Positions 28,007-37,826 of a DNA stretch of 64,000 nucleotides are shown piece by piece (position 1 is the first letter of the stretch; every line of letters starts with the position of its first letter). The position numbers and the translations under genes were made by a program. The stretch lies in the NCBI RefSeq assembly GCF_020026915.1, contig NZ_JAINUY010000009.1, positions 62,001-126,000 on the forward strand, read 5' to 3'. This stretch comes from Flavobacterium potami (GTDB taxonomy: Bacteria; Bacteroidota; Bacteroidia; Flavobacteriales; Flavobacteriaceae). The notes beneath the pieces are model-generated. The model did not search any database, was not told where the DNA came from, and was given only the letters and a program-made list of their open reading frames with translations.

Positions 28007-29053
28007 TTAATGCTCTACTAAAACATTCTCTGTTTCAGTATTGGTTTTACTTTTCTTAGTTTCTTTTTTTTCACGCATTACACCCCATTTCAGGCACGTT
28101 GCACCCCAAGAGAATCCGGCTCCAAAAGTCGTAATCAATACGTTTTGGCCTTCTTTAAAATCATCTTTAAAGTCCCATAAACATAACGGAACTGTTGCAG
28201 ATGTTGTATTACCGTAGCGATCAATATTTACTTTAACTTTCTCAAAATCAATATTTAAACTTTCGCTTACAGCGGTAATAATTCTCAAATTAGCCTGATG
28301 AGGCACTACCCAGTCAATTTTGTCTGCTTCTAAATCATTTTTAGCCAATGCATCTTGAGAAACCTGACTCATGGCAGCAACCGCTCTTTTAAACACAAAA
28401 GCACCATCTTGTTTTAAATAATGTGTTCTGTGTAAAAGACTCTGCATAGAAGTAGGATTTCTTGAACCTCCAGCAGGTACAGCCAAAGAAGAAACTCCGC
28501 TTCCGTCCGTTTTCAGGATGGTTTTCATTAATCCGTTATCAGATGTTGTTTTTTCTAACAAAACGGCACCTGCCCCATCTCCAAAAAGAATACAAGTATT
28601 ACGATCTTCATAATCTACGATAGAACTCATTTTATCGGCTCCAACGATGATTAATTTATTATAGCGTCCGCTTTCAATCATGTTTGCTCCCATTTCAAGG
28701 GCATATAAAAAACCACTGCAGGCTGCATTCATGTCAATTCCAAAAGCATTTGTTAGTCCGCTTTTATCGCAGACAATACTTGCAGTTGGTGCTAAAATGT
28801 GATCAGGTGTTGCTGTTGCTACAAGCAAAGCTTCAATTTCGTTTCGATCTACATTATAATTTTCAAGTAGATTTTCAATCGCAGCAGCCGCTAGATCAGA
28901 TGTTGCTGTATCGTCGTCTGCGATTCTACGTTCTCTAATTCCAGTTCTTTTGATGATCCATTCCTCCGATGTATCAACTGTTTCTGAAATCTTTTTATTG
29001 GTCAGGATTGATGATGGTACGAAACCACCTATAGCTGTAATTACTGCGCCCAT
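28007..29053 (-). CDS. 3-oxoacyl-ACP synthase III (FabH-like)
   Basis: The product has 348 residues. The KAS III catalytic triad is intact: Cys112 in MNAACSGFLYALE, His252 in WVVPHQANLRI and Asn282 in DRYGNTTSATVP. The family condenses an acyl-CoA primer with malonyl-ACP to begin fatty-acid or polyketide chains. It is not beside other fatty-acid genes such as rpmF, plsX or accB. It precedes a LytS/LytTR pair by 35 bp. A C-terminal tail of about 25 residues rich in Lys, Glu and Thr (REKKETKKSKTNTETENV) extends beyond the normal end. It may be a second, specialised FabH copy; I cannot see the rest of the genome. Confidence 0.9.
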   Translation of the reverse strand: MGAVITAIGGFVPSSILTNKKISETVDTSEEWIIKRTGIRERRIADDDTATSDLAAAAIENLLENYNVDRNEIEALLVATATPDHILAPTASIVCDKSGLTNAFGIDMNAACSGFLYALEMGANMIESGRYNKLIIVGADKMSSIVDYEDRNTCILFGDGAGAVLLEKTTSDNGLMKTILKTDGSGVSSLAVPAGGSRNPTSMQSLLHRTHYLKQDGAFVFKRAVAAMSQVSQDALAKNDLEADKIDWVVPHQANLRIITAVSESLNIDFEKVKVNIDRYGNTTSATVPLCLWDFKDDFKEGQNVLITTFGAGFSWGATCLKWGVMREKKETKKSKTNTETENVLVEH

Positions 29054-29672
29054 TTGTTTTTTTGTTTTTTTAAGCTTTGTACTCTTAGTTACTCAATGCC
29101 TAATATTTCTTATTTTCCTATTTGACAGTTCTTCAGAATATCATCAACAAAAATTATTCCTAAAAAACTGACGACGGAAACAATAGCAATATTTCTAAAA
29201 GTCAATTAAATCCGAGGACAATACTCACTTGAGAACTAGTATAAAACCTGATCAAACTAAAATCATTATAAAAAATCCAATTAAAATGAATTAAAAAATC
29301 TACACGAAGTATTTTCTCGGTGTTACCTGATATAGAATCTTTAATTTATTTTATTTTTAAAATCATACAATGCTGTTTCAGTTTGTAGATAATTCCCAAT
29401 TATAGCCGTTGCCATACTGATAAAAAACCTCTCTGCATTATGTTTCTAGAGTGCTACAAAATTAATTTAAAAAAATCTGATACAAGCAGATAATTAAAAA
29501 TAATTAACAAAAATGCTCAGATTGTTAAAATATAATTGTGATATCAGACAACGAACACTAAAAAATTATATAATCCCTAAAATCAAAAAAGTCCTTTTAT
29601 GATTCGTTTGATAAAATTTCTTCAAAAAAACCTTGTAATTTTTATATCATTATTTTTAATTCAAATTAATCG
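29054..29672. other. Intergenic spacer, 619 bp
   Basis: This very AT-rich spacer lies between the FabH-like gene's start and the stop of the universal stress protein gene. I see no convincing ORF, RNA gene, terminator or repeat. It should contain the promoter of the fabH-kinase-regulator operon near 29054-29250. Confidence 0.4.
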
Positions 29673-30518
29673 TTAATAATTTGGAAATGACAATAAAGGA
29701 ATATCCAAACCTGCAGCGAGGATTCTGGTTTTGCTTCTATGAACCAACGAATCCCAAAAACCATACTTTTGAGGCACCATAATTAGAAGATCTGCCTCGT
29801 AATTTTTAATTTCTTTTTTTATTTCGTTAATAACGGCATTCGATCTTACGGTTTTATACAAATATTTTACGTCTTCAAATTCTTTTTCAATATTCGAATT
29901 CATCAAAATTCTATGTTGTTCTTCTTTTAAATCATCCAATTTTTCATCTACACTAAAAAACTCAATTTCGGCACCAAAATCTCCAAGAGCATTTTTTATC
30001 CAGCTAAATCTTTTGATAGCCGAAAAACTCAGACTATCACAGGCATAAAGAACTTTTTTTATGTTTATAAAACGAGCCTTTTCAGGAACTGCCAATACAG
30101 GAACATGAAGGTTTTTGATGGCCGAAGTAGTTGAATTCCCCAATAATTCCTGTTCAAAGGAACGCTCTGCCATTCCCATTACTACAACGTCTGCTTTCTT
30201 ACTTTCTATAATTTTAGGGAGTTCGTCTTCCAGAAAAGAATACGTACAGATCGATTCTGTTTCAATCTTAAATAAATCTGCTGTTTGAGTGGCTAAATTT
30301 TCCAATCTTGAAATTGCTTTTTCGATTTGTTTCTGCATGCCATCTGCAGTAATATGAGAGTTTGCGCTGTGTACGCTCAAAGAAAATGAATTAAATAAAA
30401 CAAGTTTTGCTCCCGTAGCTTTTGCAAGTCCAGCAGCATAATTTACGGCATTATCTGCTATATTCGAAAAATTAGTAGCCGCAATTATAGTAAGTGGTGA
30501 AGTCATAAAAATGGTCAT
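29673..30518 (-). CDS. Tandem universal stress protein (UspA family)
   Basis: The product has 281 residues and consists of two Usp domains, about 5-145 and 150-281. The first shows the family start (LTIIAATNFSNIADNAVNYA) and the nucleotide-binding pattern GMAERSFEQELLGNSTTSAI. The second is more diverged but ends with the same layout (VPQKYGFWDSLVHRSKTRIL). It is cytoplasmic. A second ATG at 30506 (MTSPLTIIAAT) is an equally possible start. It is downstream of the mannan locus but separated from it by a terminator, so it is a separate unit. Such proteins respond to starvation or stress; the specific role is unknown. Confidence 0.88.
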   Translation of the reverse strand: MTIFMTSPLTIIAATNFSNIADNAVNYAAGLAKATGAKLVLFNSFSLSVHSANSHITADGMQKQIEKAISRLENLATQTADLFKIETESICTYSFLEDELPKIIESKKADVVVMGMAERSFEQELLGNSTTSAIKNLHVPVLAVPEKARFINIKKVLYACDSLSFSAIKRFSWIKNALGDFGAEIEFFSVDEKLDDLKEEQHRILMNSNIEKEFEDVKYLYKTVRSNAVINEIKKEIKNYEADLLIMVPQKYGFWDSLVHRSKTRILAAGLDIPLLSFPNY

Positions 30519-30620
30519 TAAGCATTAATCTAGCAAAATTGCTTAATTAATCATTTAGTGCTTTTTTTTAATCACCGAAGTAACATTATTTACTTCCCAA
30601 CCGTATATTATAGTTTCTGA

Positions 30621-30661
30621 AAAAAAATGGCCGTTTTCCTTTTTAAAGTAAAAACGACCGC
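30621..30661 (-). terminator. Terminator closing the mannan PUL
   Basis: On the minus strand, arms GGTCGTTTT and AAAACGGCC pair with one U-G wobble and lead directly into a T7 tract (30621-30627 read as T). It lies 24 bp after the stop of the DUF1080 gene and before the universal stress protein gene. Confidence 0.8.
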
Positions 30662-30684
30662 TTTTTTATGATTTAAATTTACAT

Positions 30685-31362
30685 TTATTCCTTAATCATA
30701 ATATTACGATACCAGACTTTATCTCCGTGATCCTGTAAACCGATTTTTCCTTTTTTGAATGTTCCAAATCCTTGCCAGTCAGCAAATTTACTTCCTGCGA
30801 TTAATTTTTTGAAATTCTCATCCCAAAGGGTGGTTTCTACTACAACAACTCCATTCAAAATAAGAGTCAACTTTCCTTTTTTACTTATAATTTCAGCCGT
30901 ATTCCATTCTCCAACCTTTTTTACAGGTTCAGATTTACTTTGAATCAAATCGTATAAATCTCCCGCACGGTGTTTTGTAATTTTTCCGTCGGGATGACCG
31001 TCATTATCCAAAACCTGCATTTCTAAACCTGTCCTGTAAGTATTAGGATATTTTTTAGCATCTTCATTAATATAAAATATAATACCGCTATTGGCATTTG
31101 GAGCCACCTTCCAATCTAGTTTTAAATGGAAATTTTCGAACTCGACATCTGTTACCAAATCTCCACCTTGTCCATTTTTAGCAGCTTCGGGATCAAAATA
31201 TAATACCCCGTTTTCTACTTTCCAACCTTCACCAGCCGAAGTTTTGCCGTAAGAATGCCAACCTTTTGTAGTTTTTCCATCAAATAAAGGTTTGAAACCT
31301 TTTTGAGCATGAATCATCTGCGATAAGAAAAAACACAATATTGCAATTATACTATTTTTCAT
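30685..31362 (-). CDS. DUF1080-family secreted protein (3-keto-disaccharide hydrolase-like fold)
   Basis: The product has 225 residues. A signal peptide covers residues 1-19 (ending IHAQ). The mature protein begins with the family's opening GFKPLFDGKTTKGWHSYGK. It also has the usual LKLDWKVAPNANSGIIFYI, AGDLYDLI and GKIGLQDHGDKVWYRNI segments of the concanavalin-like DUF1080 domain. Family members act in or near carbohydrate catabolism, some on 3-keto sugars. It is the last gene of the mannan cluster, 46 bp after the epimerase gene. Its exact role in mannan use is not evident. Confidence 0.88.
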   Translation of the reverse strand: MKNSIIAILCFFLSQMIHAQKGFKPLFDGKTTKGWHSYGKTSAGEGWKVENGVLYFDPEAAKNGQGGDLVTDVEFENFHLKLDWKVAPNANSGIIFYINEDAKKYPNTYRTGLEMQVLDNDGHPDGKITKHRAGDLYDLIQSKSEPVKKVGEWNTAEIISKKGKLTLILNGVVVVETTLWDENFKKLIAGSKFADWQGFGTFKKGKIGLQDHGDKVWYRNIMIKE

Positions 31363-31408
31363 TTGTTTTAATTTTTGATTTCTAAATGTAACTAAAAATA
31401 GAGTCTTT

Positions 31409-32542
31409 TTATTTTCGAACTAGAAATTTATAAATGGTCTGAGAAGTAAAAACTTCATTAGGACGCAAAACTGTATTTGGAAAAGCAGGTGTATTGATCG
31501 AGTTTGGATAATGCATCGTTTCTAAACAAAATGCACCATTTTTTGTATAAGGAACATTGTTGCGTCCTTTCACTTTCTCGCTTAACCAATTTCCAGAATA
31601 AAAAACAAGACCCGGTTCAGTAGTATAAACTTCTAATTCTCTTCCGCTTAAAGGTTCGAAAGCTTTTGCGGCAAGGGCTAATTTACTGGTTTGATTTCGT
31701 AAAACAAATGTTACGTCGTAGCCGTTGGTATATTGCTGTACTTTTTCTATCTCTTGTCCAATCGTTTTAGGAGAAGTAAAATCAAAAGGGGTCTCTTTTA
31801 CATTCAGGATTTTACCCGTAGGCATACTGCCATCTTTAAACTCCAAAAACTGATCGGCGAAAACGGTCAATTCTGTATTTAATGCCTTCGTTTCTTTTCC
31901 TCCAGAAAGATTGAAATAAGTGTGATTCGTCAGTACAAGCGGAGTTGCTTTATCTGTAGTTGCTTTATAATCAATAACCAAATCGTTATTGTTTTTAAGT
32001 GTAAACGTTACGGAAACTGATAAATTACCCGGAAAACCTTCCTCTCCATCTTTACTTAAATACGTCATTTCGACAGAAGGTTCATTCTTTTTTGAAACTT
32101 CTTTGGCTTTCCAAATACGTTTATCAAAACCATTTACACCACCGTGAATGTCAGAAGAAAGGGTATATTCTTTTCCATCAATCGTAAATTTCTTATCTGA
32201 AATACGATTCGCAACGCGACCAACAGTAGAACCCATCAAAGAATTGTCACTACTTGCATATTGTGAAAGTGAATCGAAACCCAATACAACACTGCTCATT
32301 TTACCTTCTTTATCTGGTGTGATGATATTTGTAATTGCCGCTCCATAAGTAATTAATTGTACCTGCATTCCGCTTTTATTCTGCAAAGTAAACTGGAAAA
32401 TATCTTCTCCTCCAACCTGTCCAATCATTTCTTTATTGACAGACGATTTTTTAACCGAATTTGTATTTTGAGCCCATGTACCTTCAGTAAAACTGAATAT
32501 CACCAAAAATAATAAGCTTATACTTAATTGGAATTTGTTCAT
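31409..32542 (-). CDS. Aldose 1-epimerase (galactose mutarotase family)
   Basis: The product has 377 residues. A signal peptide ends near TWAQ24, so it is periplasmic. Family motifs include LITYGAAITNIITPDK, GRVANRISDKKF, HGGVNGFDKRIW, LTNHTYFNLSGG (catalytic His) and LVFYSGNWL near the C-terminal Glu region (FCLETMHYPNS). It interconverts alpha and beta anomers of hexoses released by the glycosidases, which prepares them for uptake. It lies 32 bp after a GH76 gene inside the mannan operon. Confidence 0.93.
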   Translation of the reverse strand: MNKFQLSISLLFLVIFSFTEGTWAQNTNSVKKSSVNKEMIGQVGGEDIFQFTLQNKSGMQVQLITYGAAITNIITPDKEGKMSSVVLGFDSLSQYASSDNSLMGSTVGRVANRISDKKFTIDGKEYTLSSDIHGGVNGFDKRIWKAKEVSKKNEPSVEMTYLSKDGEEGFPGNLSVSVTFTLKNNNDLVIDYKATTDKATPLVLTNHTYFNLSGGKETKALNTELTVFADQFLEFKDGSMPTGKILNVKETPFDFTSPKTIGQEIEKVQQYTNGYDVTFVLRNQTSKLALAAKAFEPLSGRELEVYTTEPGLVFYSGNWLSEKVKGRNNVPYTKNGAFCLETMHYPNSINTPAFPNTVLRPNEVFTSQTIYKFLVRK

Positions 32543-32574
32543 TATTTTAAAATTTTGTTTTTGTACTTCTAAGA

Positions 32575-33717
32575 TTATTTCAATTTTGACAAATCGTACT
32601 GTTCTTCAAGATGTGCAAATCGAGCCAAAATTTCAAGCATTCCACCATGTTCTACCAAATTGTATTCGCCGTTATCTGCTTCAAATAATCCTTTTTTGTT
32701 TTTGTTTTCTTTTAATGCATTATCCAGGCATTTTTTGAATCCTGAAATGTATTTTAAATCTTTATTATGTTTTAAAAGATGCATATACCCACGAAGTAAA
32801 ACGGCGTTAAACCAATATCCGTCTCTAAATTTTCCACTTTTATAAAAATAGTCCAAAGAACTGTCTGCCATTTTATTCGCTTTTTCTAGATACTTTTTGT
32901 CTCCAGTCAATTCGTAAAAATATACACTAGATTGGAGCATTGTCCCTGTATTGTATGAAAATATAGCCTCGCCAATAGTTCCATCTTTAACCTTGATATT
33001 ATCATAAAACAAGCCTGTAGGAGTTTGCAATTTTTGAGTTGTCCAATCGTAAATCTTTATGGCATTTTCAAGGTATTTTTTATCTTTTGTGGCTTTGTAC
33101 ATTTTTAAAGCAACAATAATTCCAGGACCGTTTGAACAAGTATTTTTCGTTTCAAAATCGTTTTCTCTCCAGTACAATCCACCTCCAAGAGCGTTGTCGG
33201 ATGCTGTCATCATGAAGTCGTACATAGACTTTCCTAAATCAAAATACGATTTCTTGCCCGTTCTTTCGTAAACATCCAAAGCCGTTATTCCAATCCATTG
33301 GTTGTCATCATAATATCGCTGACCTTTGCTCAATTTTACAATATATTCTCCGTAGCCTGGTTTTGGCGGCGCAGGATCGTAATAAGGCTGCATACTATTG
33401 AAAATGCCATCTACTAAATTCGCCTTTTTGTCTACTTTTTCAATTTCGTTAGACGCTTCAAACATCGCACAAAGCGCCCACAACCAACTGTATTCTCTTT
33501 TATGTCCAAATTTTGTTTCTCTTTTTGCTGGATCTAAATCAACGAAATAATAACCTGAAGCTTTATCATGAAAATTATTTTCAATAGCTGTATGAAGACT
33601 TTCCATTTCTTTTTTATAAAGATCGCTTTTTGATTTTTCGGTTTTTTTTACAAATGCAAAACTCGAGAACAATACAATTGTTGCAAAAAGTAGAATGCTT
33701 CCTTTTCTTTTATTCAT
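32575..33717 (-). CDS. GH76-type alpha-1,6-mannanase-like enzyme (non-lipidated)
   Basis: The product has 380 residues. A signal-like hydrophobic segment at 6-23 lacks a lipobox cysteine, so export to the periplasm is likely. The catalytic Asp pair of GH76 is seen at D137-D138 in QRYYDDNQWIG. Supporting alpha/alpha-barrel motifs are GGGLYWREND, CSNGPGIIVALKMYKAT and FSYNTGTMLQSSVYFYELTGD. Family members are retaining endo-alpha-1,6-mannanases. It is the second GH76 of this locus and lies downstream of the MFS porter, away from the surface lipoprotein copy. It may cut shorter backbone pieces inside the periplasm; that division of labour is inferred. Confidence 0.85.
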   Translation of the reverse strand: MNKRKGSILLFATIVLFSSFAFVKKTEKSKSDLYKKEMESLHTAIENNFHDKASGYYFVDLDPAKRETKFGHKREYSWLWALCAMFEASNEIEKVDKKANLVDGIFNSMQPYYDPAPPKPGYGEYIVKLSKGQRYYDDNQWIGITALDVYERTGKKSYFDLGKSMYDFMMTASDNALGGGLYWRENDFETKNTCSNGPGIIVALKMYKATKDKKYLENAIKIYDWTTQKLQTPTGLFYDNIKVKDGTIGEAIFSYNTGTMLQSSVYFYELTGDKKYLEKANKMADSSLDYFYKSGKFRDGYWFNAVLLRGYMHLLKHNKDLKYISGFKKCLDNALKENKNKKGLFEADNGEYNLVEHGGMLEILARFAHLEEQYDLSKLK

Positions 33718-33758
33718 AATCTAAATTTTTATTTTTTTATGTTTCTTTTATAATGAAA

Positions 33759-35081
33759 TTAATCTTGTTTGAATATGGTGCTCTGAAGTTCTTCTAATGA
33801 TTTTCCTTTTGTTTCCGGCATCATAAAAATCACAAAAATTAATTGAAAAACCATCATTATGGTAAAGATTAAAAACACAACTCCCGCTCCAATTGTTGAA
33901 AATAAAAACGGAATTGCTGACGGAATGATAGCCGCCAAAACCCAATGTGTTGAAGAACCAAAAGCCTGACCGCTTGCTCTAAGATGATTGGGGAAAATTT
34001 CTGAAATGAAAACCCAAATTACAGCGCCTTGACCAATTGCGTGTGAAGCAATAAATAAAAACAAGAAAATCGGTACTTGAATGCCTTGCCATTTTAAGAA
34101 AAAAGCAACCGAAACCAATCCTAAAGAAATAATATAGCCAATGGAACCAATATACATCAGGACTTTTCTTCCTAGTACATCAATTAAAAATACACCGATC
34201 AAAGTAAATACCAAATTCGTTATTCCGATTCCGACGCTGCTCATTAAAGCGGCACTTTCTTCTAAACCGGCTTCAGCAAAAATTCTGGGTGCATAGTATA
34301 AAAAAGCGTTTATTCCTGAAAACTGATTGAAAAAAGCAATTAAAAAAGCCAACATCAAAGGAAATCGATATTTCTTTAAGAATATGGTTTCTTTCTTTTC
34401 ATCTCTATTTTCATTTCCGTAATTCATTTCCTGAATCAAATCATCAATTTTAGCATCCGAATCAATTTTCTTTAAAACCAATTCAGCCTCTGAAAATCTA
34501 GATTGCGAAACCAACCATCTCGGACTTTCCGGAATTGTAAAAACAATAATAGTATAAAAAAATGCCGGAAATGCCATAATTCCGATCATCCATCTCCACG
34601 CATTTTCACCCGCATCTCTCAATAAATAATTGGAAAGAAAAGCCATTAAAATACCTAAAACAATATTGAATTGATACAAGGAAACCAACCTGCCACGATC
34701 TTTTGCAGGAGAAATTTCAGAAACATAAGCCGGAGCTGCGATTGTTGAAGCACCAATTCCTAATCCGCCTAAAAAACGGAAGAAAGCAAAAGTCCACGGA
34801 TCATTCGCTAAAGACGAACCAATTGCAGAAACAAGAAATAGAATTCCAATCCAGATTAGTGTTTTCTTTCTTCCTAATTTATTGGTCGGAATACCTCCAA
34901 AAATAGCTCCTGCAACAGTACCCCACAATGCCATTGCCATTACAACAGCACCATGAAATGCATCTGAAGTATGCCATAATTCCTGAAGTTTGGTATCTGC
35001 TCCTGAAATCACCACGGTATCAAAACCAAATAAAAAGCCAGCCAAAGCGGCTGTGATAGCCCATAATATTATTCTATTCAT
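33759..35081 (-). CDS. MFS sugar:proton symporter (sugar porter family)
   Basis: The product has 440 residues from the ATG at 35081, which leaves a 7-bp gap to the GH78 stop; an ATG 27 bp upstream would overlap GH78. Twelve hydrophobic helices are visible. Sugar-porter signatures are present: GFDTVVISG in TM1, GRKKTLIWIG after TM2, PESPRWLVSQSR before the central loop, QFSGINAFLYY in TM7, GRKVLMYIGS after TM8 and PETKGKSLEEL after TM12. It carries monosaccharides across the inner membrane. Placed in the mannan operon, it may import mannose or rhamnose set free in the periplasm; the substrate is inferred. Confidence 0.92.
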   Translation of the reverse strand: MNRIILWAITAALAGFLFGFDTVVISGADTKLQELWHTSDAFHGAVVMAMALWGTVAGAIFGGIPTNKLGRKKTLIWIGILFLVSAIGSSLANDPWTFAFFRFLGGLGIGASTIAAPAYVSEISPAKDRGRLVSLYQFNIVLGILMAFLSNYLLRDAGENAWRWMIGIMAFPAFFYTIIVFTIPESPRWLVSQSRFSEAELVLKKIDSDAKIDDLIQEMNYGNENRDEKKETIFLKKYRFPLMLAFLIAFFNQFSGINAFLYYAPRIFAEAGLEESAALMSSVGIGITNLVFTLIGVFLIDVLGRKVLMYIGSIGYIISLGLVSVAFFLKWQGIQVPIFLFLFIASHAIGQGAVIWVFISEIFPNHLRASGQAFGSSTHWVLAAIIPSAIPFLFSTIGAGVVFLIFTIMMVFQLIFVIFMMPETKGKSLEELQSTIFKQD

Positions 35082-35088
35082 GATGTGA

Positions 35089-37791
35089 TTATTTATTTTT
35101 AATTGCAAAAGAATATTTCCCTGATTTAAGTTGAATCACCTGATATATCTCTTCATTACTGATTTGAATATCTTTTGAACTGCATGAAAAAGTGCTGTTT
35201 TTTTCTAAATAAAAACTTGCATTTGAGTTTGGTGGCACAATTACATCATAGATTATTTTCTTGTCCTTTCTTTTCCATTTCGAAACAATTTTACCGTAAG
35301 GAGACTCATGTTCCGCTTGAAAATAATCGAGACCATTTACAAAATTGGGTTTAAAAATAATGTGTTTAAAACCTGGTGCGTTTTCATCTGGAAAAATTCC
35401 TCCCAAGCCTTTATACATCCAAGCTCCAATTTCTCCAAACATAATATGATTCAATGAAGCATCGTTTTTTTCCACATGTAGTGGCCAGTTTTCATATAAA
35501 GTTGTCGCTCCATTTTTGATCCAATATCCCCAAGATGGAAAATCTTCTTGGGAAGCGATTTTGTAAGCTGCATCAGCATAACAGTTTTCGCTTAATGCAT
35601 TGAGTAAAGCCTTTGTTCCCAGCAAACCAACATCCAAATGAAAATTAGTTTCTTGTACTTTCTTATATAAATTGTCTGCTACTTCTTGTTTGAATTCATC
35701 AGGAACTAATCCCCAATAAAGTGAACCTGATAGTTCGGTTTGCGTACCGCTCGCATATAATTTTGTGGATGGATTGAAAAACTGCTGATTGAATGCGGTT
35801 TTAATTTTTTCTACTAATTTAAAGTAATGCTCAGCGTCACTTGTTTTTCCTAATAGTTTAGCTGTTTTTGCTAAAATTAACGCATCTGCATAATAATACA
35901 TTGTCGAAGTCAGTGGCTTAGAACTTTGAGTTTTAACAGGAACCCAATCGCCTAATCCCCAATCAGTAATACCTTCTGGATATTTTTTATCAATCAAATC
36001 AACATATTTTTTTATGTTGGGATACATTTTATTCAGCAAAGTGTTATCTCCGTAAAACTCATATATTTTCCAAGGAATAATTGCAATCGAACTTGTCCAG
36101 TCTGGACCTGTTGCAAATTCATATCCAAAAGCTCCCGGATTTGGCACAATATTAGAAATTCCACCATCTGTTTGCTGTTCGTCTTGATGATCTGCAAGCC
36201 ATTTTTCGTAAATCGTAATTCCGTCAAAATTGTATAATCCGGTTTCAATATTGATTTGTGCATCTCCTGTCCATCCGTTTTTTTCTCTCTGCGGACAATC
36301 GGTTGGATAACCAAATAAATTTGCTAAATAACTGCTGTTTGTGGCTTCCCAAATCTTATTAAGCACTTCGTTTGAAGATTTAATCTTTCCTACAGAGGGA
36401 ACATCACTATGCATTTCTTGAGCCAAAAGGCAATCTTCGTTTAATTGAAAAGGTTTATTCGAAGTCACTTCCACATATTGAAAACCTTTGTAATTAAATT
36501 TTGGAGAAAAAGTTTCATCCGTATTTCCTTTTGCAATAAAAATATCGGTTTGAAAAGGATCTGAATTATCGGTTGGACGATAATGCAAGTCAATATTAGA
36601 AAGATCAACCATTCCGTTTTCATACAAACGTTCTGCATGTTTTATTCTAAAAACGGTTCCAGAAGCAGCATTTTTTATTGAAAAACGAACTGTTCCCGCA
36701 ATATTTCTTGGAAATGTAAACACCGTTAAAGTGTCATTTACGCGATTCATTTTAGTTGGTTTTAGCTGCGCTGTAACTCGAATAGGATGCAATTGTTGCG
36801 AAACCAAATTTGATGATGGCGTTTTTACAAGTATTGCTTTTTTCCAATTACTATCATCAAAATTAGGTTTGTTCCAATTACTGATTTCTACACGGCCATC
36901 ATAATGTTCGCCTGTATAAATGCTATTGAAGATTATGGGACTATCTGCTGTTTTCCAGGTTTCATCTGTCGTTATCGTTTCCGTTGTATCATCAGAATAG
37001 GTAATTCTAATGTTTATCAAACAACGTGGACGATTTCTCCAAATCGCTTTATCGAATTTCCAAACGGCAGTCGATTGATGATTGTACCAACCATTGCCTA
37101 ACAAAATTCCAAAAGCATTTTTTCCTTTTTGTAAATGCGCTGTAATATCTAAGGTTGCATACAAATTTCGGGTGTCAAATTTTGTAAACATGGGATCGAG
37201 TAATCGATTTCCAATTTTTTCTCCATTCACATAAAACTCATACAATCCGGCTGTTGCAATATAAGCCCGAGCCGATTTAATCGTTTTTACAGTTGAAACT
37301 TCTTTTCTAAAATAAGGAGCTGGCTTGTAGTTCATATCATGAAAATCTGATATCCAAGCCCCTTTCCAATCTGAAGATTGAAGTATGGCGGTTTCAAAAC
37401 GTTGAATTCTCGAAACCTTCATTTTTCTATTTTGATCCCACACTTTTACTCTCCAGAAATAAGTGCTAAAAGATTGAAGAGATTCTCCTTTATACGTAAT
37501 TAAAATGTCTGATGAAATTACTTTTCCAGTATTCCAGACAGTCGCTTTATCTTGGGTTAAAGCTATTGAATCTGTGCCTATTTCTATTTGATATGCAGTT
37601 TGATAAGCATTATGTTTTATGTCATTTAAATGCCATGAAAATCTAGGTACTCGCACATCAATTCCTAATGGATTTACTAAATTTTCGCATTTGAGATTTA
37701 CTGGCGTTTGTGCATAACTTCCGAAATACATTAACAGAAAAAGTAAAAACAGATATTTTATTCTAGTATTATTTTGATTCTGTTTGATCAT
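35089..37791 (-). CDS. GH78 alpha-L-rhamnosidase-like enzyme
   Basis: The product has 900 residues from the ATG at 37791, which gives a clean signal peptide ending SYAQ; an in-frame ATG 63 bp upstream adds a basic extension and overlaps the GH97 gene. Domains in order: an N-terminal fibronectin-like module (PVNLKCENLVNPLGIDV), a beta-sandwich with Bac_rhamnosid_N features (AYIATAGLYEFYVNGEKIG), then the alpha/alpha-barrel. The catalytic motif is DCPQREKNGWTGDAQ, with Glu503 as likely general acid. A C-terminal beta domain has AWMYKGLGGIFPDE. It would remove terminal alpha-L-rhamnose. Rhamnose is not part of yeast mannan, so its presence widens the expected substrate. Confidence 0.9.
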   Translation of the reverse strand: MIKQNQNNTRIKYLFLLFLLMYFGSYAQTPVNLKCENLVNPLGIDVRVPRFSWHLNDIKHNAYQTAYQIEIGTDSIALTQDKATVWNTGKVISSDILITYKGESLQSFSTYFWRVKVWDQNRKMKVSRIQRFETAILQSSDWKGAWISDFHDMNYKPAPYFRKEVSTVKTIKSARAYIATAGLYEFYVNGEKIGNRLLDPMFTKFDTRNLYATLDITAHLQKGKNAFGILLGNGWYNHQSTAVWKFDKAIWRNRPRCLINIRITYSDDTTETITTDETWKTADSPIIFNSIYTGEHYDGRVEISNWNKPNFDDSNWKKAILVKTPSSNLVSQQLHPIRVTAQLKPTKMNRVNDTLTVFTFPRNIAGTVRFSIKNAASGTVFRIKHAERLYENGMVDLSNIDLHYRPTDNSDPFQTDIFIAKGNTDETFSPKFNYKGFQYVEVTSNKPFQLNEDCLLAQEMHSDVPSVGKIKSSNEVLNKIWEATNSSYLANLFGYPTDCPQREKNGWTGDAQINIETGLYNFDGITIYEKWLADHQDEQQTDGGISNIVPNPGAFGYEFATGPDWTSSIAIIPWKIYEFYGDNTLLNKMYPNIKKYVDLIDKKYPEGITDWGLGDWVPVKTQSSKPLTSTMYYYADALILAKTAKLLGKTSDAEHYFKLVEKIKTAFNQQFFNPSTKLYASGTQTELSGSLYWGLVPDEFKQEVADNLYKKVQETNFHLDVGLLGTKALLNALSENCYADAAYKIASQEDFPSWGYWIKNGATTLYENWPLHVEKNDASLNHIMFGEIGAWMYKGLGGIFPDENAPGFKHIIFKPNFVNGLDYFQAEHESPYGKIVSKWKRKDKKIIYDVIVPPNSNASFYLEKNSTFSCSSKDIQISNEEIYQVIQLKSGKYSFAIKNK

Positions 37792-37826
37792 TAGATTTTC
37801 TTTTTTTTTAGAATGGTCTTTAGTCT

